This document shows positions 21,775-33,600 of a stretch of 64,000 nucleotides of DNA, in pieces (the first letter of the stretch is position 1; each line of letters begins with the position of its first letter). The DNA comes from Aplectana chamaeleonis (lineage: Eukaryota; Nematoda; Chromadorea; Rhabditida; Cosmocercidae), in assembly GCA_029168955.1 (NCBI GenBank), contig JAPDOI010000106.1:333001-397000 (forward strand), read 5' to 3'. The notes beneath the pieces were generated by a model. It searched no databases. It saw only the letters and a list, made by a program, of their open reading frames with translations, and was not told the DNA's origin. Made by a program: the position numbers and the translations under genes.

Positions 21775-24710
21775 TTGAAACGCCGCACGGTGTGACTCAG
21801 AAGTGCGCCACAGAACGCCGTAGATACTGTGCGGGACCCCAGCAGGAGTGCGAAAGACGTCGTAGAACATGTGTGAGACCAAAGTAGGAGTGCGCCGGAC
21901 GCCGTAGAAAGTGTGCGGGACCCAAATGGGTGGGCGCAGAACGCCCTAGAAAGTGTGTGGGACCCAAATGAGAGTGAGCTGGACGCCGTAGAAAGTGTGT
22001 GGGACCCAAACGAGAGTGCGCAGAACTCCGTAGAAAGTGTGCGAGACCCAAGTGGGAGTGCGCCGGACGCCGTAGAGAGTGTGCGGGACCCAAATGGGTG
22101 TGCGAAGAACGCCGTAGAAAGTGTGCGGGACCCAAGTGGGAGTCCGCCGGGCGCCGTAGAAAGTGTGCGGGACCCAAATGGGTGCGCGCAGAACGCCCTA
22201 GAAAGTGTGTGGGTCCCAAATGAAAGTGCGCCGGACGCCGTAGAAAGTGTGCGGGACCCAAATGAGAGTGCGCCGGACGCCGTAGAAAGTGTGCGGGACC
22301 CACGTGGGAATGCGCCGGACGCCGTAGAAAGTGTGCGGGACTCAAATGGGTGTGCGCAGAACGCCGTAGAAAGTATGCGGGACCCAAATGAGAGTACGCC
22401 GGACGCCGTAGAAAGTGTGCGGGTCTCACGTGGGAAAGCGCCAGACGCCGTAGAAAGTGTGCGGGACCCAAATGGGTGGGCGCAGAACGCCGTAGAAAGC
22501 GTGCGGGACCCAAGTGGGAGTGCGCCGGACGCCGTAGAGAGTGTGCGGGACCCAAATGGGTGTGCGCAGAACGCCGTAGAAAGTGTGCGGGACCCGAATG
22601 GGTGTGCGAAGAACGCCATAGAAAGTGTGCGGGACCCAAGTGGGAGTGCGCCGGACGCCGTAGAAAGTGTGCGGGACCCAAATGAGTGTGCGCAGAACGC
22701 CCTAGAAAGTGTGTGGGACCCAGATGAAAGTGCGCCGGACGCCGTAGAAAGTGTGCGGGACCCAAATGAGAGTGCGCCGAACGCCGTAGAAAGTGTGCGG
22801 GACCCACGTGGGAATGCGACGGACGCCGTAGAAAGTGTGCGGGACCCAAGTGGGAGTGCGCCGGACGCCGTAGAAAGTGTGCGGGACCCAAATGAGTGTG
22901 CGCAGAACGCCCTAGAAAGTGTGTGGGACCCAGATGAAAGTGCGCCGGACGCCGTAGAAAGTGTGCGGGACCCAAATGAGTGTGCGCAGAACGCCCTAGA
23001 AAGTGTGTGGGACCCAGATGAAAGTGCGCCGGACGCCGTAGAAAGTGTGCGGGACCCAAATGAGAGTGCGCCGAACGCCGTAGAAAGTGTGCGGGACCCA
23101 AGTGGGAGTGCGCCGGACGCCGTAGAAAGTGTGCGGGACCCAGGTGGGAATGCGCCGGACGCCGTAGAAAGTGTGCGGGACTCAAATGGGTGTGCGCAGA
23201 ACGCCGTAGAAAGTATGCGGGACCCAAATGAGAGTGCGCCCGACGCCGTAGAAAGTGTGCGGGTCTCACGTGGGAAAGCGCCAGACGCCGTAGAAAGTGT
23301 GCGGGACCCAAATGGGGGGGCGCAGAACGCCGTAGAAAGCGTGCGGGACCCAAGTGGGAGTGCGCCGGACGCCGTAGAGAGTGTGCGGGACCCAAATGGG
23401 TGTGCGCAGAACGCCGTAGAAAGTGTGCGGGACCCGAATGGGTGTGCGAAGAACGCCGTAGAAAGTGTGCGGGACCCAAGTGTGAGTGCGCCGGACGCCG
23501 TAGAAAGTGTGCGGGACCCAAATGAGTGTGCGCAGAACGCCCTAGAAAGTGTGTGGGACCCAGATGAAAGTGCGCCGGACGCTGTAGAAAGTGTGCGGGA
23601 CCCAAATGAGTGTGCGCAGAACGCCCTAGAAAGTGTGTGGGACCCAGATGAAAGTGCGCCGGACGCCGTAGAAAGTGTGCGGGACCCAAATGAGTGTGCG
23701 CAGAACGCCGTAGAAAGTGTGCGGGACCCAAATGAGAGTGCGCCGAACGCCGTAGAAAGTGTGCGGGACCCACGTGGGAATGCGACGGACGCCGTAGAAA
23801 GTGTGCGGGACCCAAGTGGGAGTGCGCCGGACGCCGTAGAAAGTGTGCGGGACCCAAATGAGTGTGCGCAGAACGCCCTAGAAAGTGTGTGGGACCCAGA
23901 TGAAAGTGCGCCGGACGCTGTAGAAAGTGTGCGGGACCCAAATGAGTGTGCGCAGAACGCCCTAGAAAGTGTGTGGGACCCAGATGAAAGTGCGCCGGAC
24001 GCCGTAGAAAGTGTGCGGGACCCAAATGAGAGTGCGCCGAACGCCGTAGAAAGTGTGCGGGACCCAAGTGGGAGTGCGCCGGACGCCGTAGAAAGTGTGC
24101 GGGACCCAAATGAGTGTGCGCAGAACGCCCTAGAAAGTGTGTGGGACCCAGATGAAAGTGCGCCGGACGCCCTAGAAAGTGTGTGGGACCCAGATGAAAG
24201 TGCGCCGGACGCCGTAGAAAGTGTGCGGGACCCAGGTGGGAATGCGCCGGACGCCGTAGAAAGTGTGCGGGACTCAAATGGGTGTGCGCAGAACGCCGTA
24301 GAAAGTATGCGGGACCCAAATGGGTGTGCGCAGAACGCCCTAGAAAGTGTGTGGGACCCAAATGAAAGTGCGCCGGACGCCGTAGAAAGTGCCGTACCCA
24401 AATGGGTGTGCGCAGAACGCCGTATAAAGTGTGCAGGACATCAGTGGGAGTGTGCAAGATGTAACAGAATGTGCGCAGGACATTAGTGGGAGTGTGCAGG
24501 ATGTCATAGAAAGTGTGCAGGACATCAGTGAGAGTGTGCAGGACTATAGCGGGAGTGTGCAGCACCTTATAGAAAGTGTGTAGGACATCAGTGGAAGGGT
24601 GCAGGACATCAGTGGGCGTGTGCAGGACGTCATAGAAAGTGCGCAGGCTATCAGTTGGAGTGCGCAGGACGTCATAGAAGGGGGGGGGGGCAGGACATCA
24701 GTGGGTTTAC
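21775..24710. repeat. 42-bp minisatellite with higher-order organisation
   Basis: About 2.9 kb of tandem units of 42 bp, modelled on GACCCAAATGAGAGTGCGCC followed by GGACGCCGTAGAAAGTGTGCGG. Variants alternate (AATGAGTGTGCGCAGAACGC, CACGTGGGAATGCG, TCTCACGTGGG). A distinctive run of variants at about 22340 recurs at about 23180, an offset of 840 bp or 20 units, and partly again at about 24262. Units after 24430 decay into AGGACATCAGTGGGAGTGTG. Because 42 is divisible by three and the unit lacks stops in three frames, long frames of 857 to 922 codons exist on both strands. Their 14-residue periodic translations (for example DPNESAPDAVESVR) look like artefacts of the repeat. Confidence 0.95.
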
Positions 24711-24771
24711 TTTCATATAACACCACCAGGCATAAATCATGTTAGAAAGGAAACCTTTAGGAAAAATAAAT

Positions 24772-25415
24772 GAAATTCCTAAAAGTTTAGGTTCCTGGCA
24801 AAAGTAAAGATTTGGCATGGTCACAAAAATAGACTCAGTTAAAAAGGGAAGATAAAGAAAATTGAAAAAAAGGTTTTGAAATATTCCTGAGAGCGATTTG
24901 GCGTAGAATAATTTGTTTTTCGGGAAATGAAGTGAAATACTTGAAAGTATGATCTGGCAGTCGAGTTTGAACCAACTATTGATAAGAGTTGTGCAGAACG
25001 AGAGATCGCCTTGTCTGTGCTTATCCGTAGAACATATCAAAGCGAAATCACGCGTGTTGATTTTACTTCACCTAATACGTGAAGACCGCCGCATTACAGC
25101 TCCCGAAAAAGTTTTGATGCTTCCCATTTCACGCGTGATTCCGCTTTGATATGTTCTACGGATAAGCACAGACAAGGCGATCTCTCGTTCTGCACAACTC
25201 TTATCAATAGTTGGTTCAAACTCGACTGCCAGATCATACTTTCAAGTATTTCACTTCATTTCCCGAAAAACAAATTATTCTACGCCAAATCGTTCTCAGG
25301 AATATTTCAAAACCTTTTTTTCGATTTTCTTTATCTTCCCTTTTTAACTGAGTATATTTTTGTGACCATGCCAAATCTTTACTTTTGCCAGGAACCTAAA
25401 CTTTCAGGAATTTCA
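24772..25415. mobile_element. Foldback element, 644 bp
   Basis: Arms at 24772-25057 and 25130-25415 (286 bp each) are almost identical inverted repeats, beginning GAAATTCCTAAAAGTTTAGG, with a 72-bp loop. It lies directly beside the minisatellite end. No clear target duplication or coding capacity. The paired 91- and 122-codon frames are mirror images of each other. Confidence 0.88.
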
Positions 25416-25420
25416 CATTA

Positions 25421-26150
25421 AAAAATAACGTTCCTCACGAATTTAGCGGAATAATTTTACATCATTGACTGGAGCACGACACGCTGTACATTTCGGCGTT
25501 TTTAGAATTCCAAGCGGAACACTTTGAAGCGAGTTGCGGTCGAAGGACGCTTTCGTTGTTTACTTTTTTCCCTTGGATGACAGCGGTATTGTAAATCAAC
25601 TTCTTTGTAGAAGAGGTGTAGTGGAATAACACCATGCTCCATTCATCTGTCGCCGAATCACTCCCCCTCTCCTCTTCAATCAACTGATCCTCTTCTATTT
25701 TCACCTCATCGGTCCGCTCCAATAATTTCGCCCCTGTAGTATCCTCATGAACTAACTAATTGGAAATGTTTACCAAGTTTTTCTACTTCCTTTCTACTTC
25801 ACTATTACATCTGAGTTTTTCATCCCTCTGCACTGGTTTCACAAAATATATGATTGTCAAGAAACATTTAAATACAACATTTCTTACAAGAAACAGCCTT
25901 TATTGCAGCATTTAATTACAAACACAATATATTCACCATGCTGTACATCTTCACTTCACCTTCTGCCTCACGTGTTAACTCCTGAAATGCAATTATTTAA
26001 TATTTCAACCTCTTCATAATTTCATAATTTTCACTTATATTCTAGATATTTATCTAGAAATCTAGTAATAATAAAATTTTGTTACGTTGCGCTCTTATGA
26101 TAATAGTAGTACTATATTTTTCCATTCTTTTACAAGAAGTTTTGGCTATT
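25421..26150. other. Intergenic stretch, no gene recognised
   Basis: AT-rich DNA; an 86-codon minus frame (25462-25722) is acidic (EERGSDSATDE) but lacks splice context or a recognised family. Confidence 0.35.
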
Positions 26151-26266
26151 TTCGCCACCAAGCCCAAGTTAGTTGAGAGGGGGGGGGGGGGGCTGAGCGA
26201 GATCTCACCGGGGGGGGGGGGGTCTGTCCAGCATCGAAACCCCTCACACCTCGCGCCGCAGCCCTG
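26150..26266 (-). mobile_element. Single hAT-like terminus with poly-G tracts
   Basis: Reading in reverse complement from 26266 the sequence starts CAGGGCTGCGGCGCGAGGTG and then runs into two long C tracts, CAGACCCC-rich, with CTCTCAA and GGCGAAAAT later. The large element at 46853 begins CAGGGTTCGGCACGAGGTGT and also has CAGACCCCCC, CTCTCAA and GGCGATTTT. This is probably an end of the same family. The other end is not identified, so it is truncated or degenerate. Confidence 0.55.
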
Positions 26267-26726
26267 ATTGAGATACATACACAACGGGTGGGAAATCTCA
26301 TCAAATCAGATTTGATTCATTTCGAAATTTTATAAAAAGAACTTACGGTCTTGTCACACAGCGGTTTTTAAAGGTTTTGCGGGGGCCAACAGCTCATATA
26401 GTTATATTGTTCTAAATTTCGAACTAGGTTTTGAGGAAATAAGCCAAAACTGTCACATGTACTTTCGAAGAATCGTTATTATGTTTCATATTAAAGAAAC
26501 TGTGTATTCAAAATCTAACTTTGAGAATGTGACAGGTATGATTCCTGACCCACTACACCATGTATAAGTCTTATCTAGCTCCGATGAGTCTAAGCTGAGA
26601 TACGTATAATTTTTTTCCGAAGACCGTGATGTCCTGAAACTTCCGAGTGCTACTGTAACATCAGACTACGATGTTTTAACCAGTGTCGTTCTTTCGGTTC
26701 TTCCAGTGTGTTACCTGTTATAGATA

Positions 26727-27001
26727 AAGTGTGCCCGAATGAGAATGGCGGCCCACGCGGCCGGCTTGCTTGGCAGGCGGCCGTCGCATGTGTCGCCCTC
26801 GGACGAGTGTTGCGTTTCAACGACGGCCATCCCCTCTCCCACTGATTGATCGGCGCAGTGCTTGCTGCCAGCCGGTGCCGGCCCCGTTCGTAGTCGATGG
26901 CGGTGGGGACTTTTCGCATGCTCGTCCAGGAGCGGCGAACGCGACGGCCGCCTGCCAATCACGCCGGCCGCATGGGACGCAATTCTCATTCGGACGCACC
27001 T
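26727..27001. mobile_element. TA-flanked MITE, CCGAATGAGAATGGCGGCC family, copy 1
   Basis: The ends are AAGTGTGCCCGAATGAGAAT and its near-complement, flanked by TA on both sides (26725-26726, 27002-27003). The GC-rich 275-bp body is mostly a palindrome and is non-coding despite 100-codon frames on both strands. The family is repeated at 31301-31584 and 43740-43973, with a longer relative at 27824-28813. Confidence 0.82.
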
Positions 27002-27614
27002 TACGTGGCTTCCAGAGCACTGATTGTAAGTCGGTGGACTACCACAAAAAAGTTTCTCACCGGCTTTCGCCAAGGGCCTATGTTTCATCATGAAGACAAT
27101 ATTATGCTATGGCAGCAAATGTGCAAGACCAAATGCGTACGCCTTTGTAGAAGCATTCTCCGGTTCAGCAATCTAGGTCCACCAACTGTCCGCCAATAGT
27201 TTTGTTAAAGGCAGAATACTCGCTCGCAAAATTGTTGGAGAATTGGCGCTACTAGTCTTAAGCTGCTGCACCTTTCAGAACGCCAGCGCGAAAGTGTTAA
27301 GAACAAGTCAAAGTTAAAGTATTTTAGCCATCCGAGTTCAGCAGATGTCGCCACTTTTTCGCCGAACCTCTTTCCCTCAATAAAAACGCCCTGGCAAGAT
27401 AGCAGTTATTTCTCTATCTGCCCTGAGCTTTCGTCGGGTTCTAAGGTCAGTTGTCAACACTTCCAGCTCCAAACCTTCGAATCCCACAGAAAAACGTCCT
27501 GCTCCGTAAAAATATAATCTGTGTACTTGAGGTTTCGCTTAAAATGTGACGATTGGTTCTGAGGTAAAATCAAATTACTGATTCAGGGATTTACTGATAT
27601 TTTTCCGTATCAGC

Positions 27615-27665
27615 ATGTCTTATGAGACTCCGGACGAGATCGTTGCTGGCGCATTAGCTCTTACG
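27615..27665 (+). CDS. Receptor gene 1, exon 1 (N terminus)
   Basis: Encodes MSYETPDEIVAGALALT, 17 residues, ending phase 0 at a GTAACT donor. The ATG stands one base after TTTTTCCGTATCAG, a good acceptor, so the mRNA is probably trans-spliced here or has an upstream 5' UTR exon. The counterpart in gene 2 is MCEENQRSDDIVAGVMALT. Confidence 0.78.
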
Positions 27666-30600
27666 GTAACTCTTTTCTTCTTTCTAAGAAGTCACAATTT
27701 TTCTGCTAAAGCGGAAGCCTTGCTCAGCCTTCCGAATACTGACTGGGGGTAGCCGTGCTCTACATCTTTCTCAGATGCTGAACATTTTCTCTTATGGTCC
27801 CCGTTCTTGTTCGAGAGCACATAATGTGTGTCCGTAGGAGACTGACAAACCATTCGGCCGCCGTACGAGGCAGGCGGCCATCGTATGCGCCGCTCTAGGA
27901 CGAGCATGGGAAACGACGGCGGGTCTTCCCCCGCAACCATTGACTGGGAGCGGGACCAGCAGTGGCTGGCAGCAAGCCAAGTGCGTCGATCAATCATTTC
28001 CTCAGACAGTCGAGGAGTAGTACGTCAGCACAATATCATTAGTACTCCGGCAAAAAGGGATTAGCCGCACCCGTGCTGTAGCTACTGCTAACAGCAGGAG
28101 CTGCTGCCAAAGAGGAGGAGCTCCTGCTGTTTGTGCTAGAATACTCCCCTTTATTTACTCTGGCACGCGTGATATTGCCAGCCCCTCTCTCCTAGCGTCT
28201 GCTGACACTCTCCCCCATTATTATGTCTGATACGAATGAAAACTGTAGCGTCCTCCTGTACGACGGCGGCGGGTATATAAGGCAACCAGACTCACTGAGG
28301 AGCAGTTGGCCAATTGAAACCAGTTTGAGAAGGTGAGCTTGTCTGACTTCCGGACGCTAATTCTGAACAGTGAGGAGATCATCACCATGGCCCTTCGCAA
28401 GGAAAGTTTCTCGTTGTGGATCGTGGTAAAGATGATGTCCTTGTTGTGGACCGCGGCGGGGTTGGCCTCATTGCTGCTGGCCGTGACAAGGATCATACCC
28501 TACGCCAGTAATGAGGGTGGCAGTCCGAATTCTTTCTCCGTTCGCAGAACAGGCTGTCGATAACGAGGAGTAGAACGCCAGCATACGTTGGCAGCTTATG
28601 CTGCCGTTAGCAGCAGCTCCTTCTCACAACGAGGGGCAGTGTTCCATGTTTGCCATAGATTAGTGACTCTATTGTACCGACGTACTGTCCCTCCCCATTC
28701 CCCTACTGTATGAGGTTGCAGTCGAGTGCGCGGGGGACACTCTTTCTAAATCGGCCAACGGCCGCCTTTCACGCACGCCGGCCACATGATCGAGCTTTCA
28801 TTCCGACACACTTCAAACGCATCGTTTGCGATGAAATTCGTTTCTGAGCTTTCAATATCTATTGGTAGCTCTAGTACCCTACACAACAGCCATGTTGAAA
28901 AAAAACAGCAAAAAAGTTACTGAAAATTGCGTTTCCTGGCCCCTTTTTCTTTGTTTTCAGAGGATCTCCAACCATGAGAAAGGAAGGGCTAGACGCTACG
29001 AATCGCCGTGTTAACCCATGATCCCCGATCAAAGCCCGTTCATCTTTCTTTGAGCTGATCCTCAAGGGGGAAAGATAGACCGATATGTTCAGAAAAGACA
29101 TTCATGACCTAATCATATGATATATTTCATAAACTTCCACTCATACCAGAATGACGTTTTCAACTGGAAAAACTCCATCTCGGTTCAATTTTAAAACTGC
29201 GGACTTCGTGAATGGCCTTATCAGGGCCCACTTGAATGATATAACACAAAAACAGGAACTTGGTTTTCAGCGGGCACGGTGCCTTTAAGTACCTTGACGC
29301 GATCAATCCTTCCACAACCACCTTCCCGATGGTTGCCCCAGATTACCAATAGTGTCTGTTTATCTTTCTCTCGCAAGTGGGTGGATAGGTATTTTCCAAA
29401 GGCCCTGCTTCTCAGAACCTTAGAAGTTGAAAGGCGGTTCATGATTAGTTATATGTTCAATATGCATATTTTACCGCATAAAAATTCAATGCAGATGTTT
29501 TGTTGCACTATACTTCAACGGAGCCAAAGAATAACAGCTTAGCGACAATTTCACCTTGATCCCTGATTTCAAAACTATATTTACCCATAGAATATCTGAA
29601 GTCAACAAAATAACCCGGTCGAATGGCAGATGATGTCTACAGCTACAGATCTGCCACTGATCGAAAGTCATAAAACGTCTACACAAGGTGCTGAGTTGAT
29701 GGCAAAAGCTTGGCTCCGGGCGAGATTGAACCAGCATATTCTACCTATTTCCTGGAAAGTGCCCTATCGTACTGCATCACCGAAGCCTCAACGCCGCTCT
29801 CACTCAACTGCTCGGCGAATCATCATCGAAGCAGTCATCCTTTCACCCGCATAACGGGATGAAACAGGTATACCGCCAGAGACTATCTAACAGTCGTAGA
29901 CCTGTCAAGATGGTGCCCTAGTTAAGTCTTACACGATTTTTGTTGATGTTTTTTCTGCCGTAACTGCAGTTCAACGTCGCAGTACACGTTAAACTATGTT
30001 TACACAAGTTCTCAGTTGATCGCAAAGCGCTTCGCTCCGGGCGAGACTGAACCAGCATATTCCCTTTCCGGAGAAGCGCCTTATCGCACTGCATCACTGA
30101 AGCCCCAGCGCCACTCTCGCTCAACTGCTCGGCAAATCTTCACAGAAGCAGTCATCCTCATGTTTACGAGAGAACATAACGTGCACTGCGACGTAAACGG
30201 CAGCTACGGCAATAAATAACAACAAAAATCGTGAAAGACTTAGCTAGGGTATCGTCCTGGCAGGTCTACGACTGCTCCATAGCCTATCACGGTATACCAG
30301 TTTCATCCCATTATGCGGGTGAAGGGATGACTTCTTCGGTAAATTTTTACCGAGCAGTTGAGTGAGAGCGCGCTGGGACTTCGGTGGTGCAGTGCGATAA
30401 GGCGTTCCCCAAGAAAGGTAATATGCTGGTTCAATCTCGCCGTTAAACAGCAGTTACGGCAAAAAACAGCAACAAAAGTCGTGTAAGACTCAACAAGAAG
30501 CGGCATGTATTAGCGCTACTCGTACGTTGGTAGAGTCCCCTGATCGTATATGTTGCAACTTTGTTTTCGCGTTCATCATGTCCGAGGGGAGGCCAAGTAA

Positions 30601-33600
30601 TTCACCGTGGAGGGAACTTCTTATAATCCCTGCATTCAGTTAATTTTTTCAAACGTCCCTAGCATTGGATAATTCAGGGGGTGGGAACTTGAGATGTATT
30701 TTCAGAGAGACGTCTCACCGTTCTCCTTACAGACTGACGCCACAATCAGGTCTAACTCACCCATTAACGTATGAGTAAGCACGAGGGCTAGAGAGCCGCC
30801 CCACGTCTCATTTGCGGAATGTTGAGCCCGGAACGACCCCAGATCAGATGTTGTGCTCAGCGCGTAAGGCGCAGATCATCGCTAGGCTAGCATCGCAGCG
30901 TGAGAAGAAGCGATATCGATCAACCGCGGCTATATTGTGCGTCCGAGGGAATCGACTGTTCTGTATGAATCCTCTCCCAGGCTTCCCGCATTTTTTTGCC
31001 AGAATCCTGTTAATCTCCGCCCGTTCTTCCTAGCAAAGAATCGCTTTTGTTCGTTTGTTTTGTATCGGCGTTTTGAACAAAGTTTGCCACTTCAGACATG
31101 TGAGAAGGCGACTCAAGGTTTGAGCACCTCTGAGTAATTCAGAAGCTCCGAAATTCCAGAAGGCGCACTTGAGGTTGCTAGTTGAGACTCCATTTGGAGT
31201 TTCAGTACCATGCTTCAGTACAGATGGATTCGTATCGAAATCTGCGCACATTCGAGGAGTTAACGAGTCGTGATCTACATCTGTTAAGCACAGGAAGCTA
31301 AGGTGCGTCCGAATGAGAATGGCGGCCCATGCGGCCGGCGTGCTTGGCAGGCGGCCGTCCCGTTCGACGCTCTCGGACGAGCATGCGAAAAGTCTCCACC
31401 GTCATCGACTACGAACGGGGCCGCCACCGGCTGGCAGCAAGAACTGCGCCGATCAATCAGTCTCAAGACGGGGGGAGATGGGACGACCGTCGTTGAAATC
31501 CGACTCGTCCGAGGGCGGCACATGCGACGGCCGCCTACCAAGCACGCCGGCCGCGTGGGCCGCAATTCTCATTCGGGCACGCTTTATGTCCAGGCCATAA
31601 AACGGCCAAAGCCTCACCGTCGACTGCGTACCACGCGCTGCGCGACCGCACGCGCGTTGGAAGTAGACGAGTTTTGACCGCCGCGCGACGTTTCGTCCTC
31701 CGCGCGGCGGCCGAAACTCGTCGCGCGGCGGCCAAAACTCGTCTGCTTTCGACGCGCGTGCGGTCGCGCAGCGCGTGGTACGCAGTCGACGGTGAGACTT
31801 TGGCCGTTTTATGGCCTGTATCGCACCTGGTTCCAAGCTGCGCCCCACTGTACGCCCCGTTATGGTCGGCCAAGGCCCGGAATGAGCCTTCCTCTCTTAT
31901 CCTCGGAGATCCTGAGCAATACTCTCCTTTTGATAGCATTCTTGCGTGGTCCCGCACTCTAGGATATTGGCTGCATGCCAATCGATTATGCAGGCGTACT
32001 CGAGCGTACTGCGGCCGGCTAAGTGTGGCCATACTGGGGAGGTCTTCCACCTCAGTGAGCAACGCTTTGCATACGTATCGATTGGGAGGGCCACAGCTGC
32101 ATCAGATCGGACCAGGCTCAGTTCGGCCGTATTTTGTGAAAGTGTTACACCCGATTCCCATGTTGTAGATGCGTATCGACCAGAGGGGGGGGGTACAGCC
32201 GATCGACCAACTATGACGGGGGCCGGCTTCGTTGATTAGCGTTCACGGTAGTTCCCCAGAAGCGAATCCGGGGTTGAACTCGACGGATGTATGACAAGCC
32301 AATTTTCTACAGATTACGGTGAATTACGGTAGGTATACGGTAGTTTGATCAAGGACTCAGATTTGACTCAAAATTTGTAGCCGGGAGTTATTCGGGGTGG
32401 TGAATACGAATTTGATGTTCATTGACCGTTTTTCGAACCACTAGGGTAGATTTCGCTCCTAAATGGCGTATTACCTACCGTGACCTACAGTAAACCTCAG
32501 AATTCCGATAAAGAGACCCCAGATTCGTTTTAAGCACTCTAGATTACCCTACATACAAGTTTTTAGCTAAATCCTTTTTTTTAAACCTCGGAAAAATTCT
32601 GATGGGTACCCTTACCTTCTCACGAAACTCCAGAAACGCTCGTAACTTTTTGGAACCAGCTGCTCAGGGCGGTATACTGCAAAGTTCTACTATACATGCT
32701 CAAGAGATTGTGACCATATAACTCGTTTCCATAGATCCGATACACCCTTTCTATACATATAACGACAGTGCATATCAGGCATATCGCTTTTCGTTCAATA
32801 TTGATAGTATAGTCAACATTGCATCGCGTTGCTCGTTGCAGTAAGGGTATGATCTCGACCTAGCACGATACTTCAGCCTCCACGAAGGGTGACAATAATC
32901 CATGGTTTGCTGAATGTTTTTTTTCGCTCAAAATCATTTTTCAGAATCACTCTCACAACGGAGTGACCAGACCTGGTTGTCAGAACTACGGATATAGCCA
33001 TGGGTAATTCTGGCAACCAGGTCTGGTCATCCCCTTGACAGTGTTTAATCGTATAGTTTCTCGGTTCAGGTCGGCATAGTTGGTATCATGCTGAATCTCT
33101 CTGCCGTTGCTTTGATTTACCGCTCCCGGTCACTACACAATGCTTTCGGATTCATATGCGCCTCCCATTTGATCGCTGATGTTGGCTCACTGATTTTATA
33201 TGGTCTCTGGCTAGGGCCGAGTATGATTTTGTGAGTTTTTTCTCCTACAAAAAACAAAAAAACTTGGTGTGTTGTGTCGGCTAATTTATGCCAACTGTTT
33301 TCTTACCCACAATTCATTGCGAAGCAGATCGTTTCGATGAACGGAACGAGTAAAGAAGAGCATAATAACATTTAATATTTTCGAACTCAACATACTGCTT
33401 TTGCAAGATTATGAAATACAAGATCTGCGTTTCTCAAAACTTGCCTGCTCTCAAAGATTCCGCGCTTAAGCCATTCATAAGAAAACAAATTTGTCATTCC
33501 TTGAGCATTGTTTTTCAGTAGACTACCTACAAGAACGAACAATTCCTACGCTGGCAGAGTAGGTGGACAGCTTATTTTGCTATTTTGGTTTACAGCCATT

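Noticed and set aside
21666..24565. Long open frames of 857-922 codons on both strands
   Set aside because: They are the stop-free translation of a 42-bp tandem repeat, open in three frames at once, with variation at all codon positions and no splice or start context.
26711..27199. Overlapping 67-126-codon frames on both strands
   Set aside because: Produced by the GC-rich palindromic MITE 26727-27001; the same happens at 31284-31848.
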